DNA of 64,000 bases from positions 9,263,455 through 9,327,454 of the forward strand of contig JAAALK010000082.1 in the NCBI GenBank assembly GCA_019279435.1, in the 5' to 3' direction. Positions 1 through 10,208 of this stretch are shown here, one piece after another. This DNA is from Zizania palustris (Eukaryota > Streptophyta > Magnoliopsida > Poales > Poaceae). The position numbers and the translations under genes are program-made. The notes beneath the pieces were generated by a model, which did no database searches, was not told where the DNA came from, and worked only from the letters and a program-made list of their open reading frames with translations. Positions within the stretch are counted from its first letter, which is position 1. Each line of letters begins with the position of its first letter.

Positions 1-1991
1 CATCCTGCCTCTTGAACTGCTGGATCATCATGCCAATATGTGGCTCTCTGGCACTCACCCAACTCAGGATCTGACGGAGGTATGAGTTTTCATTCTAAGC
101 ATCAGCTAGCTCCTCTCTCAAGGAAGCTAGCACCTCCACCCGAGACAAGCAGATCTCACACTCTCTATTAACTTTGACAAACTTCTCATCTTTTAGCTTG
201 ATCAGTTCCAATCTTAGGGACAAGAAGTTGTCACAAACAGTGGGTGGAACTGACAATGTCTCAAGCTCTAGCTTAGTCTGCTCCATCTCAGCTCTGACTC
301 TCGCTAACTCACCCAACTGCTCTTCACTCTTGGCTCTCAGCTCAACTAAACTAGCTAGATGGGATGGGCAGTCTACACAGGGCACGACGACATTGGCATG
401 AGCATCTTTCAGCTCCAACTGAGCACTCTCAAGCTTAGTGGCCAAAGCGTCTCTCTCATCTACCCTCTCTGTGTACCTGGACTTAAGAGTCATCAGGTCA
501 CACAACAGCACCTCGTAGTTAAGGCACTCACTGCTACCACCCAAGCAAGGGGAAGAAGATAGACTCTCAATCTTGCCATTTGCCATGGCAAGCTCACTCT
601 CAAGATCATGTATCCTCTTCTTAGCCCCTCTAAGTAGTTTCTCTCGATACCTCAACTCCTGATGGTTCTCTTCAAGCAATTCAATGACTTATTGTTCATA
701 GGAGGATACCTTTTCATCGTCGTCGTTGGAGTTGTCTAGGGATCCCTTCTCTTCCTTATCCCCAAGAGCCATTGAGTAGAAGCTCTTGTGGGATCTTTGG
801 TTGTGGTGCGAGTGACTCTTCGGCTTGTCCCCGAAGGCCATGAAGCATAGGCCCGATGGATCATCCTTGTCCTTCCCCTTCTTGATCACGATCTCCTCAT
901 CGCTTGAACTCGATGAAGAGGAAGAATACGATGGCCTCTTGGAGTAGCTTCTCTCCATCTTGGCGAAAATGGCCTTGTCTCACTTCTTATGCTTACGCTG
1001 GTAGTCCTTCAGGGCCTTTTGAAAGAACCTCGTCTTGGGCTTGCCCTTTGTGAAGGTGGAGCTATCGTGCTTGCCGGAGTCGTAGGAGCCACCGTCGGTG
1101 CCCTTCTTGTGACTGTTCCGCTTGGGGCAGTCGGTGATGAAGTGACCTGGATCACCACACTTAAAGCATCCAGATTTTGTGTTGTGTCTTTTGAACATTC
1201 GTTTATCATAGACACGATGCACCCGATTGTTAAAAAGACACAGATCATCATCTCCTAGCGAATCAAGATGGTCCTCGGTGATAGACATCAAAGAGAACGC
1301 AGCACATCTCAAAGAGGAGGAGTTAGCAGAAGGTGTCGCAACGGTCAGGGTTTTCAGCGAGAACCAGTGAGATTTGATCTCAACTAGATATCAACCTCTT
1401 TGGCCTTGAGCTTACTGAAAAGCTCTGCGATGGTCAAGGTATCATAAGAGGTGCTCTCAATGATAGAAGATACCTTGATCTCCCAAATCTTAGGGTCCAA
1501 GGTATGAAGAACCTTGAGTGCCTTCTCATGATCTGAGACGAGCTGAACTCCATCGGCCTTGTTGGCCTGAAGTTTGTTGATAATCGATTGAAAATGACCA
1601 AACAAAGCTTCAACAGATTCACCCGGCTTCTATGTGAAATTTTCATATTCATGCCGGTAGGTCTGATAGAGCTGAGCCTTGACCTGGGCTGTCCCCTCAT
1701 GGTGTGCTTGGAGGGTAGCCCAGATCTCTCTAGCAGTGCTGAGATGTCTCACACGCTCAAAATTATTGGGACCTAAACCAGAAAAAAAATGTTCATAGCT
1801 TTGTTGTTGTTCTAATGCTGGGCGACTATCTCGGGGGAAGTGCGCTCAGCAATAGGAAGCATAGTAAAAGTTTCGTGAACATAAACATCCCAAATGTTCG
1901 CGCTCTGGCTCATGAGATAGGCTCGCTTGCGAGTCTTCCAATAATTGTAGCCAAAAGCTTCAAGGGACGAGACTTTGCCAGAAGAAGTCAT
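1..1991 (-). pseudogene. Element D gag pseudogene (Sirevirus type), C-terminal end off-window
   Basis: This decayed copy of the same gag protein is encoded by A and, in part, by B. Gag forms the cytoplasmic virus-like particle. Reading on the minus strand from the ATG at 1991, one sees a UBN2-type capsid region (about 1991-1384), a CCHC zinc knuckle (CFKCGDPGHFITDC, near 1185-1145), a Lys/Ser/Asp-rich low-complexity stretch and a long coiled-coil region (about 679-95). Stop codons and frame changes break it several times, for example a TAG just after the AQH motif near 1811 and another near 80. There are too many breaks for function. The family assignment is firm because the order and motifs match A and B. 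Confidence 0.88.
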
Positions 1992-2040
1992 GATCACTAC
2001 CTTGGGTTAGAACCGGTTAAGGTATGGAAAAAACCTAACC

Positions 2041-2054
2041 AGGCTCTGATACCA
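2041..2054 (-). other. Element D primer-binding site (tRNA-iMet type)
   Basis: On the minus strand, TGGTATCAGAGCCT starts two bases inside the LTR end at 2057. This matches the 3' end of initiator tRNA-Met, which primes minus-strand DNA synthesis in copia elements. It also fixes the orientation of D. Confidence 0.9.
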
Positions 2055-2056
2055 CT

Positions 2057-2465
2057 TGTAGGACCGAAAGTAGCGACTAGAGGGGGGTGAATGGGCGCCT
2101 AAAAATCCTTTCGAATCAATGGCCTTCTCCCAACACCCAATGCACCTCAACAAACAATCAGCAGAAGAAAAAATAGATCACAAGTACTAAAAATAATCTA
2201 GCCTAAAAACAACCGGTGTCCTAATTGAAAATACACCAACAAAGTGTTCAAAGGCATATCAATAGTGCATTCAACACACAGGCATTTCAAGCATCATAAA
2301 AATAAAATCATTATAGGCATTTAATTCAAGTGCACGTAAGACGAGAAGAAAGTTTACTGTTCACAATTTTGTCTCCTGTTTGGTTGTTGCTGAAGCCTAT
2401 GTCCGTAGCCGTCGAAGCCTGTGGGCCACTTTGTCGAAGTCTGTGGAATGCCCTCGGTCAACGAA
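2057..2465 (-). repeat. Element D 5' LTR, inner (3') piece
   Basis: This is the R/U5-side part of the 5' LTR of D, ending in CA on the minus strand at 2057. It shares the run AGGCGCCCATTCACC followed by a C tract and GGTCCTACA with the LTR ends of A and B. It stops at 2465, where A is inserted, and resumes at about 29828. Confidence 0.85.
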
Positions 2466-3966
2466 TGAGGAGCCATGCTGAATAGCGTGGGCCTCATGGC
2501 TCCAGATGTGATGAGTCATTATCAATGATAGTCAAAGAGGACAGATGAAGAGAGGAGATCTGCTGTTTCATGGGCCGCGTGTGACTCAGGTACACGGGTA
2601 GCGAGCGACTATCGGGCTGAGAGAGCTGTGAAGTCAGGCTGGCCCAATCCAGGTACATGGGCCAGAAGCAGCAGAAGACTCACTGGGCTGTTGACCAGGA
2701 TTGACTCAGGTACACGGGCGGTGAGTGATTGCCGGGCTGAGAGATCTGCGGAATCGGGCCGGCCCAATTCGGGTACCTGGTGCAAAGTCAGTGGAGGCTT
2801 TGTCAGTTTCGGCGCAAAACTGACAACCGTTGATCTTGTATCAGACTGTCCAGAAGAGAAGTCATAGTCGCTACGAAAGCTTAGCTTCCGGATAAGTCAT
2901 CTGTATCTCTAGGCCCACAGTCAGTCAGTCGTGTCTGTAAAAATTCCTAAGGGCAGTTGAATATTTTCCTTTATTTTAGCGTCTGTAAAAACCCTAAGGG
3001 GCTGGTGGAATATTCTAGGCCATTGGGCAGCCTATAAATAGGGCCCCAATCCGTAGGGTTGAACTACCCTTCCAGAATTCACTTTTCAATCTATTGGGTC
3101 ACTTTTGCTTCCTGAAGTTTCTTTCTCCTGTGTGTGCGCAGCCAAGCTGCTTGCTGATGTTCATCCTGTTTGTTCCCTATTTTGGATGATTCTATTCCTT
3201 CTGCTTCATGTGTAGCATCTCATTATTAGCTCTGCTGTTTCATTTTGTTGCTCACAACAAATTTATTTCTGAGTTTTGGTGCTTTTGTTGCCTCTGTTCT
3301 TCACGCAAGTAGTACTAGTTCTTGCTGTTGCAAGTAGTACTACTTCTCTGTAGCAACAGTACACTGGTACTATAGCTTGCTTTTTACTGCGTAGCTTTTC
3401 GATCGAGTTGACAGGGCCAAAGTCCCTTTTCTTGTGTGAAGTCCAACTCTGTGAAGCAGGCTTCGAATCTGCAGACTTCGAATCTGCAGACTTCGAATCA
3501 GCAGACTTCGAATCTACAGGCTTCAAATCTGCAGACTTTGAATCTACATACTTCGAATCTGCAGGCTTTGAATCTGCATACTTCGAATCTGCAGGCTTTG
3601 AATCTGCATACTTCGAATTAGCAGGCTTCGAACCTGCAGACTTCGAATCTACATACTTCGAATCTGCATACTTCGAATCTGCATACTTCGAATCTGCAGG
3701 CTTCGAATCTGCATACTCCGAATCTACAGGCTTCGAATCTGCATACTTCGAATCTGCATACTCCGAATCTGCGGGCTTCAAATTAGCAGACTTCGAATCT
3801 GTAGGCTTAGAATCTGCAGGTTTCGAATCCGCGGACTTTGAAGCAGGCTTCGACACTATAGGCATCTTTTAAGGTGCGTTGGGTTTTGGGAGCAGGCCAT
3901 TGATTCGAAAGAATTTTTTTTAGGCGCCCATTCACCCCCCCTCTAGTCGCTACTTTTGGTCCTACA
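2466..3966 (+). repeat. Element A 5' LTR
   Basis: A 1,501-bp LTR with TG...CA ends. It contains a TATA box (TATAAATA, 3033-3040) and a 15-bp minisatellite at 3461-3855. The 3' copy is 1,516 bp, and the 15-bp difference equals one minisatellite unit. Many scattered substitutions separate the two copies, so this pair is older than those of B and C. Confidence 0.93.
3461..3855 (+). repeat. 15-bp minisatellite inside the A 5' LTR (about 26 units)
   Basis: The array is built from variants of CTTCGAATCTGCAGA. Because 15 is a multiple of 3, it reads through without stops on both strands: roughly Phe-Glu-Ser-Ala-X on plus and Asp-Ser-Lys-X-Ala on minus. It lies between the TATA box and the LTR end, so it would be transcribed as leader or U5 sequence. 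No protein function is claimed. Confidence 0.92.
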
Positions 3967-3968
3967 AG

Positions 3969-3981
3969 TGGTATCAGAGCC
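3969..3981 (+). other. Element A primer-binding site (tRNA-iMet type)
   Basis: TGGTATCAGAGCC begins two bases after the LTR end at 3966. It is the standard copia primer site and sets the plus orientation. Confidence 0.93.
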
Positions 3982-4031
3982 TGGTTAGGGTTTTTCCGTA
4001 CCTTAACCAGTTCTAAACCCCAGTAGTGATC

Positions 4032-5394
4032 ATGACTTCTCCTGGCACGGTCCCGTCCTTGCAAGCCTATGGCTATAACTATTGGAAGACTCGCATGCGA
4101 GCCTATCTCATGAGCCAGGGTTCGTACATTTGGGACATTTGTGTTCACGATACGTTTGTCATTTTGCCAGTTGTTGAGCATGGTACTCCTGGTATCATTG
4201 CCCAGCATCTGAGCAATAGTAAAGCCGTGAACATTCTCTTTTCTGGTTTAGGTCCCACTGAGTTTGAGCGTGTGAGCCATCTCTCCATTACGAGAGAGAT
4301 CTGGGATACCCTCGAGGCACACCATGAGGGAACAGCCCAGGTCAAGGCTCGGCTCTATCAGACTTACCGGCGTGAGTACGAGAACTTCACACAAAAGCCG
4401 GGTGAATCTGTTGAAGCCTTGTTTGGTCGTTTTCAATCGATCATTAACAAGCTTAAGGACAACAAGGCTGAGGGTGCTCAGTTAGTCTCAGATCACGAGC
4501 AGGCGCTCAAGGTTCTTCATACCTTGGACCCAAAGATCTGGGAGATCAAGGTATCTTCTATCGTTGAGAGCACTTCTTACGATACCTTGACCATTTCTGA
4601 GTTGTTTAGCAAGCTGAAGGCCATTGAGGTTGATATCCAGCTGAGATCAAATCTCACTGGTTCAGGATCAAAGTCCTTGGCCCTTGCTACACCTTCTGTT
4701 GATCCCTCTTCTGTGAGCTGTGCTGGGTTCTCTTTGATGTCTATCACTGAGGACCAGCTGTAGTTGTTGGGTGATGATGATTTGTGTCTTTTTAACAACC
4801 GGGTGCGTCGTGTCTATGACAAGAGAATGTTCAAAAGACACGGCACAAAATCCAGATGCTTTGAGTGTGGTGATCCAGGACACTTCATCGCCGACTGCCC
4901 CAAGCGCAATGGCTACAAGAAGGGCACCGGTGGTGGCTTCCACAACTCCGGCAAGCACGAGAGCTCTTCCTTCAACAAGGGCAAGCCGAAGACAAGATTC
5001 TTCAAGAAGGCCCTGAAGGACTACCGGCGAGAGAACAAGAAGCGCGACAAGGCCTTCTTCGCTGAGATGGAGAAGAGCTACTCCAAGCAATCCACGTCTT
5101 CTTCCTCTTCATCAAGCTCAAGCGATGAGGAGATCGTCATCAAGAAGGGGAAGGACAAGGATGATCCGGCGGGCCTCTGCTTCATGGCTTTCGGGGACAG
5201 ACCGAAGAGCCACTCACACCAGCGCTGAAGATCCCGCAAGAGCTTCTGCTCAATGGCTCTTGGGGATAAGGAAGAAAAGAGCTCCTCCGATGACTCCGAC
5301 GATGACGACAATGAAAAGGTATCATCTTATGAGCACGAAATCGTTGAATTACTTGAAAGCAATCGTCAGGAGTTAAAATATCGGGAAAAACTGC
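4032..5394 (+). pseudogene. Element A gag pseudogene, first segment
   Basis: The gag start and N-terminal two thirds. The ATG at 4032 is followed by a UBN2-type capsid domain (about 4032-4700), a CCHC knuckle (CFECGDPGHFIADC near 4860-4900), a Lys-rich stretch and a Ser/Asp/Glu-rich segment. TAG at 4761 and TGA at 5226 interrupt it, and B inserts at 5394 within the start of the coiled coil. The second TGA stands where B has CGA, consistent with deamination at a CpG. The gene continues at 11718 and again at 22881. Confidence 0.9.
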
Positions 5395-6895
5395 TGAGAA
5401 ACCATGTTGAAGAATATGGTTTTGATATTTCAGATGTGATGAGTGATTGTCAACGGAAGTCAAAGAAAGGGAGAGATGAAGACCTGCCGAGTCTGAGGCG
5501 CATGTGACTCAGGTACACGGGCAGTGAGCGACGGCCGGGCAGAGAAGCTGCGGAGTCGGGCTGGCCCAATCCGGGTACATGGCTAGGAGCGGCAGATGAT
5601 CCACTGGTCTGTTGACTGGGTTTGACTCAGGTACACGGGCGGCGAGCGATTGCCGGGCTGAGAGAGCTGCGGGGTCGGGTCGGCCCAATCCGGGTACCCG
5701 GTGCGAAGACGGTGGACGCTTTGTCAGTTTCGGCGTAAAACTGACAATCTATCATTAATTCGTTTTTAGGATATTAATAATTAGTTTTTAAGTTTAGAAT
5801 ATTTTTATTCGAGTCAGTTAATTTTTTTAAGAATATTTTAGTAATTTTCGGAATTTATTTTTGAGTTAGGTTATTTTACCCGAGGGTAAAGTAGTCTTTT
5901 CATGTATTAGGATTTGCCTATAAAAAGACCCCTATCCCCTTGGGGATAGATGACTGTTTTGAATAGATTAATCTCCAGTCCAAAACAAACTTCGTCGTCT
6001 TCAATTTTTCTGTTGGCCGGCGGCACAGTTCGAGGTAAGGCCGGTGCATCTGCGCTAAGCGCCTGGCTTCTTCTCCTGTTTTGGTCTTCGGACGGCAATC
6101 CACGCAGGGGAGATTTCGGCGCTAGAAGCTGGCTGGCCAGCGCCCGGCAGTGCAGCAGCGCGCAAGCGGCGTGTGGGCGCACGTAATCGCCAGGCGGGCC
6201 CCACCACGGCTGGAGCTCTGGCCAACAACAGCCGGTGCTGTTTTTTCTCCACACACGGCGGGTCCACACAAAAGACATCTCACGATTGCAACGTCCGGTG
6301 CCTGGAATCAGAAAACACATCAATTTTTCTAAATGGTTGAAGCACTGCATCACGCATGGCTCAAGGCAAAACCAGCAGGATCTTCTACAACGTGCCAAGA
6401 TGTCTAGGTAAGATAACTTCTAATCTAATCTCCTATTTGCTGGGTAGATTAGTTAGATAGTTAGTTATCTATTTTTAATTAGCCTGTGAATTTGTTTGTT
6501 AATCTCATGGTTAACTTTTATCTGCTAAAATAATTTTTTGAGCTCGCATATTTTATTTAAGTATTTTTTAATCTACTCGTATAAAAAGAAAATTTATTTT
6601 TAATGATCCATGTTTTTTATCCATTTGATTAGTATTTTATCTTTAGACTGAAATATAAATATTTAGTGATTTTTCTAGGCGTTTGTATTTACTGCATTAT
6701 TTTTATTTAAATTATTTTTTAATTAGGACACCGGTCATTTTTAAGCTAGACAACCTTAATCTCTGAAATTTGTTTTTGCAAATATTATTTGTCTGGTTAA
6801 TTTTATTTGGGTGTTGAGATTAAAATATAGTTTAGCAAGAAATTTTTAGGCGCCCATTCACCCCCCCCCCTCTGGTCGCTACTTTCGGTCCTACA
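5395..6895 (+). repeat. Element B 5' LTR
   Basis: 1,501 bp with ends TGAGAAACC and CCTACA and a TATA box (TATAAAAA) at 5919-5926. It lacks the 15-bp minisatellite of A and instead has an AT-rich stretch at about 6410-6840. Its first 350 bp and its last 60 bp are clearly related to the LTRs of A and D. Confidence 0.94.
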
Positions 6896-6897
6896 AG

Positions 6898-6910
6898 TGG
6901 TATCAGAGCG
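6898..6910 (+). other. Element B primer-binding site (tRNA-iMet type)
   Basis: TGGTATCAGAGCG starts two bases after the LTR end. It is intact, so B keeps the cis signal for reverse transcription. Confidence 0.92.
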
Positions 6911-6959
6911 AGGTTAGGGTTTTCTAATATCTTAACCGATTCTAAACCTAGTAGCGACC

Positions 6960-8807
6960 ATGACGTCTCCTGGCAAGCACGACAGCTTCTCCTTCACCAA
7001 GGGCAAGCCAAAGACCAGATTTTTCAAAAAGGCCCTGAAGGACTATCGGCGAGAGAACAAGAAGTGCAACAAGGCCTTCTTCGCCGAGATGGAGAAGAGC
7101 TACTCCAAGCGGTCCACGTCTTCTTCCTCTTCATCGAGCTCGAGCGATGAGGAGATCATCATCAGGAAGGGGAAGGACAAGGACGATCCGGTAGGCCTTT
7201 GCTTCATGGCTTTCGGGGACAGACCGAAGAGCCGTTCACATCAACGCCGAAGATCCCGCAAGAGCTTCTGCTCAATGGCTCTTGGGGATAAGGAAGAGAA
7301 GGGCTCCTCCGATGACTCCGACGACGACGACAACGAAAAGGTATCATCCTATGAACGCGAAATCGTTGATTTACTTGAGAGCAATCGTCAGGAGTTAAAA
7401 TATCGAGAAAAATTGCTTAGGGGAGCTAAGAAGAGGATAGATGAGTTAGAGAGTGAGCTTGCCGTGACCAACGGTAGAATTGAGAGTCTATCTTCTTCCC
7501 CCTGCTTGGGTGATAGGAGTGAGTGCCCTAAGTGTGAGGTGCTTCTGTGTGACTTGTCGACTCTGAAATCCAAGTACACAGAAAGGGTTGATGAGAGGGA
7601 CGCTTTGGCCACTGAGCTTGAAAGTGCTCAGCTGGAGCTGAAAGATGCTCAAGCCACTGTCGTCGTGCCCTGTGCCGATTGTCCATCTCATCTAGCTTGT
7701 TTAGCTGAGCTGAAAGCCAAGGGCGATGAGCATTTGGGTGATTTGGAGAGAGTGAGAGCTGATCTGGCGCAGACTAGACTAGAGCTTGAGACACTGTCAG
7801 TTCCACCCACTGTCTGTGAGAATTGCATGTCTTTTAGATTGGAGTTGATTAAGCTGAAAGCCGAAAAGTCTGTCCAGGTTGATAAAGAGTGTGAGATCTG
7901 CTTGTCACAGGTGGAGGCATTAGCTTCTTTGAGAGAGGAGCTAGCTGATGTTCAGAATGAGAACTTTTACCTCCGTCAGATCCTGAGTTGGATTAGTGCT
8001 AGAGAGCCACAGTTCGGCATGATGATCCAGCAGTTCAAGAGACAGGATGTTTTTGGGGTAGGGTACACATATACCAAGGCTAATTTTGAGAGTGCTATTA
8101 GTCGAGCAGTGGAGTGGAGTAAGATGACTCCCGAACAGAGACACCCCAAGACTCACTCCACTGAGTCCTTTAAGGATAGTCAGCCCAAGGATGGAGTGTT
8201 CCAAGAACAACCTAAAGCTCCACCTAAGAAGCAGATCTGGATCCCAAAGCCTAAAACTCTTCACACTTTTCCTGATTTTTTACATGGACCCTCTCACACC
8301 AAAGATGATTCACCGAACACCACCAAGCCTAAGAATCCCAAGCCTCAACCACATATCAAGAAGCCTACCTATCACTGTGAGTTTTGTCAGAGAGACGGGC
8401 ATCTTGAGGAGTTTTGCTTCAGGAGGAAGCGGGTTGAGCGAGCAAAGAGAGCTCAAGGTGGGCAGGAGCAGTTCTACCAGCAGGGTGGTATACAAAGAGT
8501 CCCTCGACGTGGAGAGAGGCTAGAGGCCAGGCCACGTCGTGTAGGTGGTGGTAGAGGAGACGGTTTTCACTACCGTGCTTCGGATGGTGGTTTCCGTTCC
8601 GGCAGAGTTCCAGATTGTCATGGATACGTTGTTGGATCTCACGACCGTGATTTTAGGAAGAACAGAGGACCGCGCTTTGATTCGCGCTTCAGTCCAAACT
8701 CATATGATTCCTTTTGCTTTCCTACATACGCGCAGATGGCTCGACACTGGTTCAACACTTTTACTAAACCTAGCATTGGACCGTTTGGTCCCACTCATGA
8801 TTATTGA
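6960..8807 (+). CDS. Truncated gag of element B (615 aa, N-terminal capsid half deleted)
   Basis: The first five codons match the gag start of A. The frame then jumps directly to the region just after the first zinc knuckle, so the UBN2 capsid domain and that knuckle are missing. What remains is a Lys-rich stretch, a Ser/Asp-rich acidic segment (about residues 50-140), a long coiled coil (about 140-340, with CPKCEVLLC, CADCPSH and CENC repeats), and a second knuckle CEFCQRDGHLEEFC near residue 466 followed by an Arg/Gly-rich tail. Both deletions fall at short shared words (TCCTGGCA near the start; TTTGGG...GTGTATC at the pol junction). The ORF has no internal stop, unlike every other gag here. 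Whether it still enters particles or is simply undecayed cannot be told from sequence. Confidence 0.85.
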   Translation: MTSPGKHDSFSFTKGKPKTRFFKKALKDYRRENKKCNKAFFAEMEKSYSKRSTSSSSSSSSSDEEIIIRKGKDKDDPVGLCFMAFGDRPKSRSHQRRRSRKSFCSMALGDKEEKGSSDDSDDDDNEKVSSYEREIVDLLESNRQELKYREKLLRGAKKRIDELESELAVTNGRIESLSSSPCLGDRSECPKCEVLLCDLSTLKSKYTERVDERDALATELESAQLELKDAQATVVVPCADCPSHLACLAELKAKGDEHLGDLERVRADLAQTRLELETLSVPPTVCENCMSFRLELIKLKAEKSVQVDKECEICLSQVEALASLREELADVQNENFYLRQILSWISAREPQFGMMIQQFKRQDVFGVGYTYTKANFESAISRAVEWSKMTPEQRHPKTHSTESFKDSQPKDGVFQEQPKAPPKKQIWIPKPKTLHTFPDFLHGPSHTKDDSPNTTKPKNPKPQPHIKKPTYHCEFCQRDGHLEEFCFRRKRVERAKRAQGGQEQFYQQGGIQRVPRRGERLEARPRRVGGGRGDGFHYRASDGGFRSGRVPDCHGYVVGSHDRDFRKNRGPRFDSRFSPNSYDSFCFPTYAQMARHWFNTFTKPSIGPFGPTHDY

Positions 8808-10208
8808 TCGTGTTTTGGGAGATGTGTATCTTTTTTAGGATATTTTGAGTCAGCTTTTCATTGGTATCAGTTTTTCCTTCTTTTGTATTCTTATTGAGTC
8901 TTTTTGTGTGTGCGTTCATATCATGCATAATCATCAATCACTTTTTGAGCTTGCTTCTGTTATATGATTAATCTTCTTTACTTTCTCTAGCTTGTATATG
9001 CTTTTGATTACTTGTCGATGATCATGTTCTGGTTCAGTTCACATGATATATCTGATATTTGTCATATGCATGGCTTTTATGCTTTAAAATTGAAAAAAAT
9101 CACCATTGCTTCTGGTAACTAGCATGTGTAGGCTGAATGCTTTCGCTATCTTTTACATGCCTTGTAGCTAGATCCTTACTTAGATGCAGATACACAACTT
9201 GGACATCTATATGCTTTAAATATGAAAAATGTGCTATAAAAATGATAAAAAATTATAAAAATAAAAATTTATGCATTTTTATGATTATCAGAAAAGATCC
9301 AGGTGGGTTTGCTTTTGTCGCATTGCATTGTTCTGGACTGCTTACCATAGCACTTTGGTATGAACTAGGACAGTGTAATGTATGCCAAGACCAATGTTTT
9401 AAGCTTCTGACGGTCTAGTTCTGGCCTAGGCTTGACTTGGTCGGTTAGCATAAGGTTTGACATGCAAATAACCCCTGGCAGAAATGAAAAATATAAAGAA
9501 AAAGTGTGAAAAATTTAAAAAGATGACAAGTTTGCTGAAGCACTTTGTTTTTGGACAATGCTTATCTTGGTAGATATCAGTTAGCTTTTGCATCTCATGC
9601 TTTACTCTGCTTGTCAACTAGAAAATGTGGTGATACTTTTATTTTGGAAAAATCAAAAAATGTGTGCTAATGACTTTCTTAAGATATCATCTATTGCACT
9701 GATCATGTCATGTATCTTAGACAGTATATCTTTCGCTATACCTGTTAGATGTTGTAATAGCAATCAATCATATCTAAGAAGCATGCTTTTCACACTCCAC
9801 CTGCACCCCATCTGCATTCATAGCATATTTTGAGGGGGAGCTGCATTTTAGGGGGAGTTTATGTTTATGTCTCTTTAAAGTGCATTTAGTCTCACTTGAT
9901 GAGTCCAGTTGTCAACAAGGGGGAGAAATTTGGGATATATTTTTGGCTCTCTCTGGGATTTATTTCAGGGGGAGTTCCTTGTTGGTAATTTTAAATATTT
10001 TCAGTTTGCACTTGTTTTTGAGGCTTTATTTTTGGTTAACCATAATGACCATTTTCATGCTTTTATTTGGCTTTTGGTCATTAGGGTTAAACTTTTATTT
10101 TCCTTCTTCTATTTTCTTTTGTCTTTGTTTTTCTTGTTTCCACATGTTTTGCAGGTTCTGGAGATGAGCTGAAAAGGGTGTTGACAATGCACTCATCAAG
10201 GGGGAGAT
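8808..10208 (+). other. Element B 3' noncoding region and polypurine tracts
   Basis: No gene is seen. The stretch matches the region after pol in A (27130-28311), which shows that pol was deleted between the gag end and the pol end. It contains a block at about 9291-9482 that is also conserved in A and C. Several GGGGGAG purine tracts follow at about 9833-9990, and the terminal tract AAGGGGGAGAT abuts the LTR at 10208. Confidence 0.85.

Noticed and set aside
2041..2054. Possible tRNA gene at the TGGTATCAGAGC sites
   Set aside because: Only the 12-14 bases complementary to the tRNA 3' end are present, directly beside LTRs. They are primer sites, not tRNA genes.
3461..3855. CRISPR-like array
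   Set aside because: The repeats are contiguous 15-mers without spacers, in a plant LTR.
3263..3872. Long open frames on both strands over the 15-bp array (also 29109-29733)
   Set aside because: They exist only because a 15-bp repeat without stops stays open in several frames. Both lie in an LTR, and no start context or splice structure supports a gene.
5907..6398. 163-codon minus-strand frame in both B LTRs
   Set aside because: It covers the promoter-leader part of the LTR, with several other frames open over the same bases. It has no domain and looks like a composition effect.
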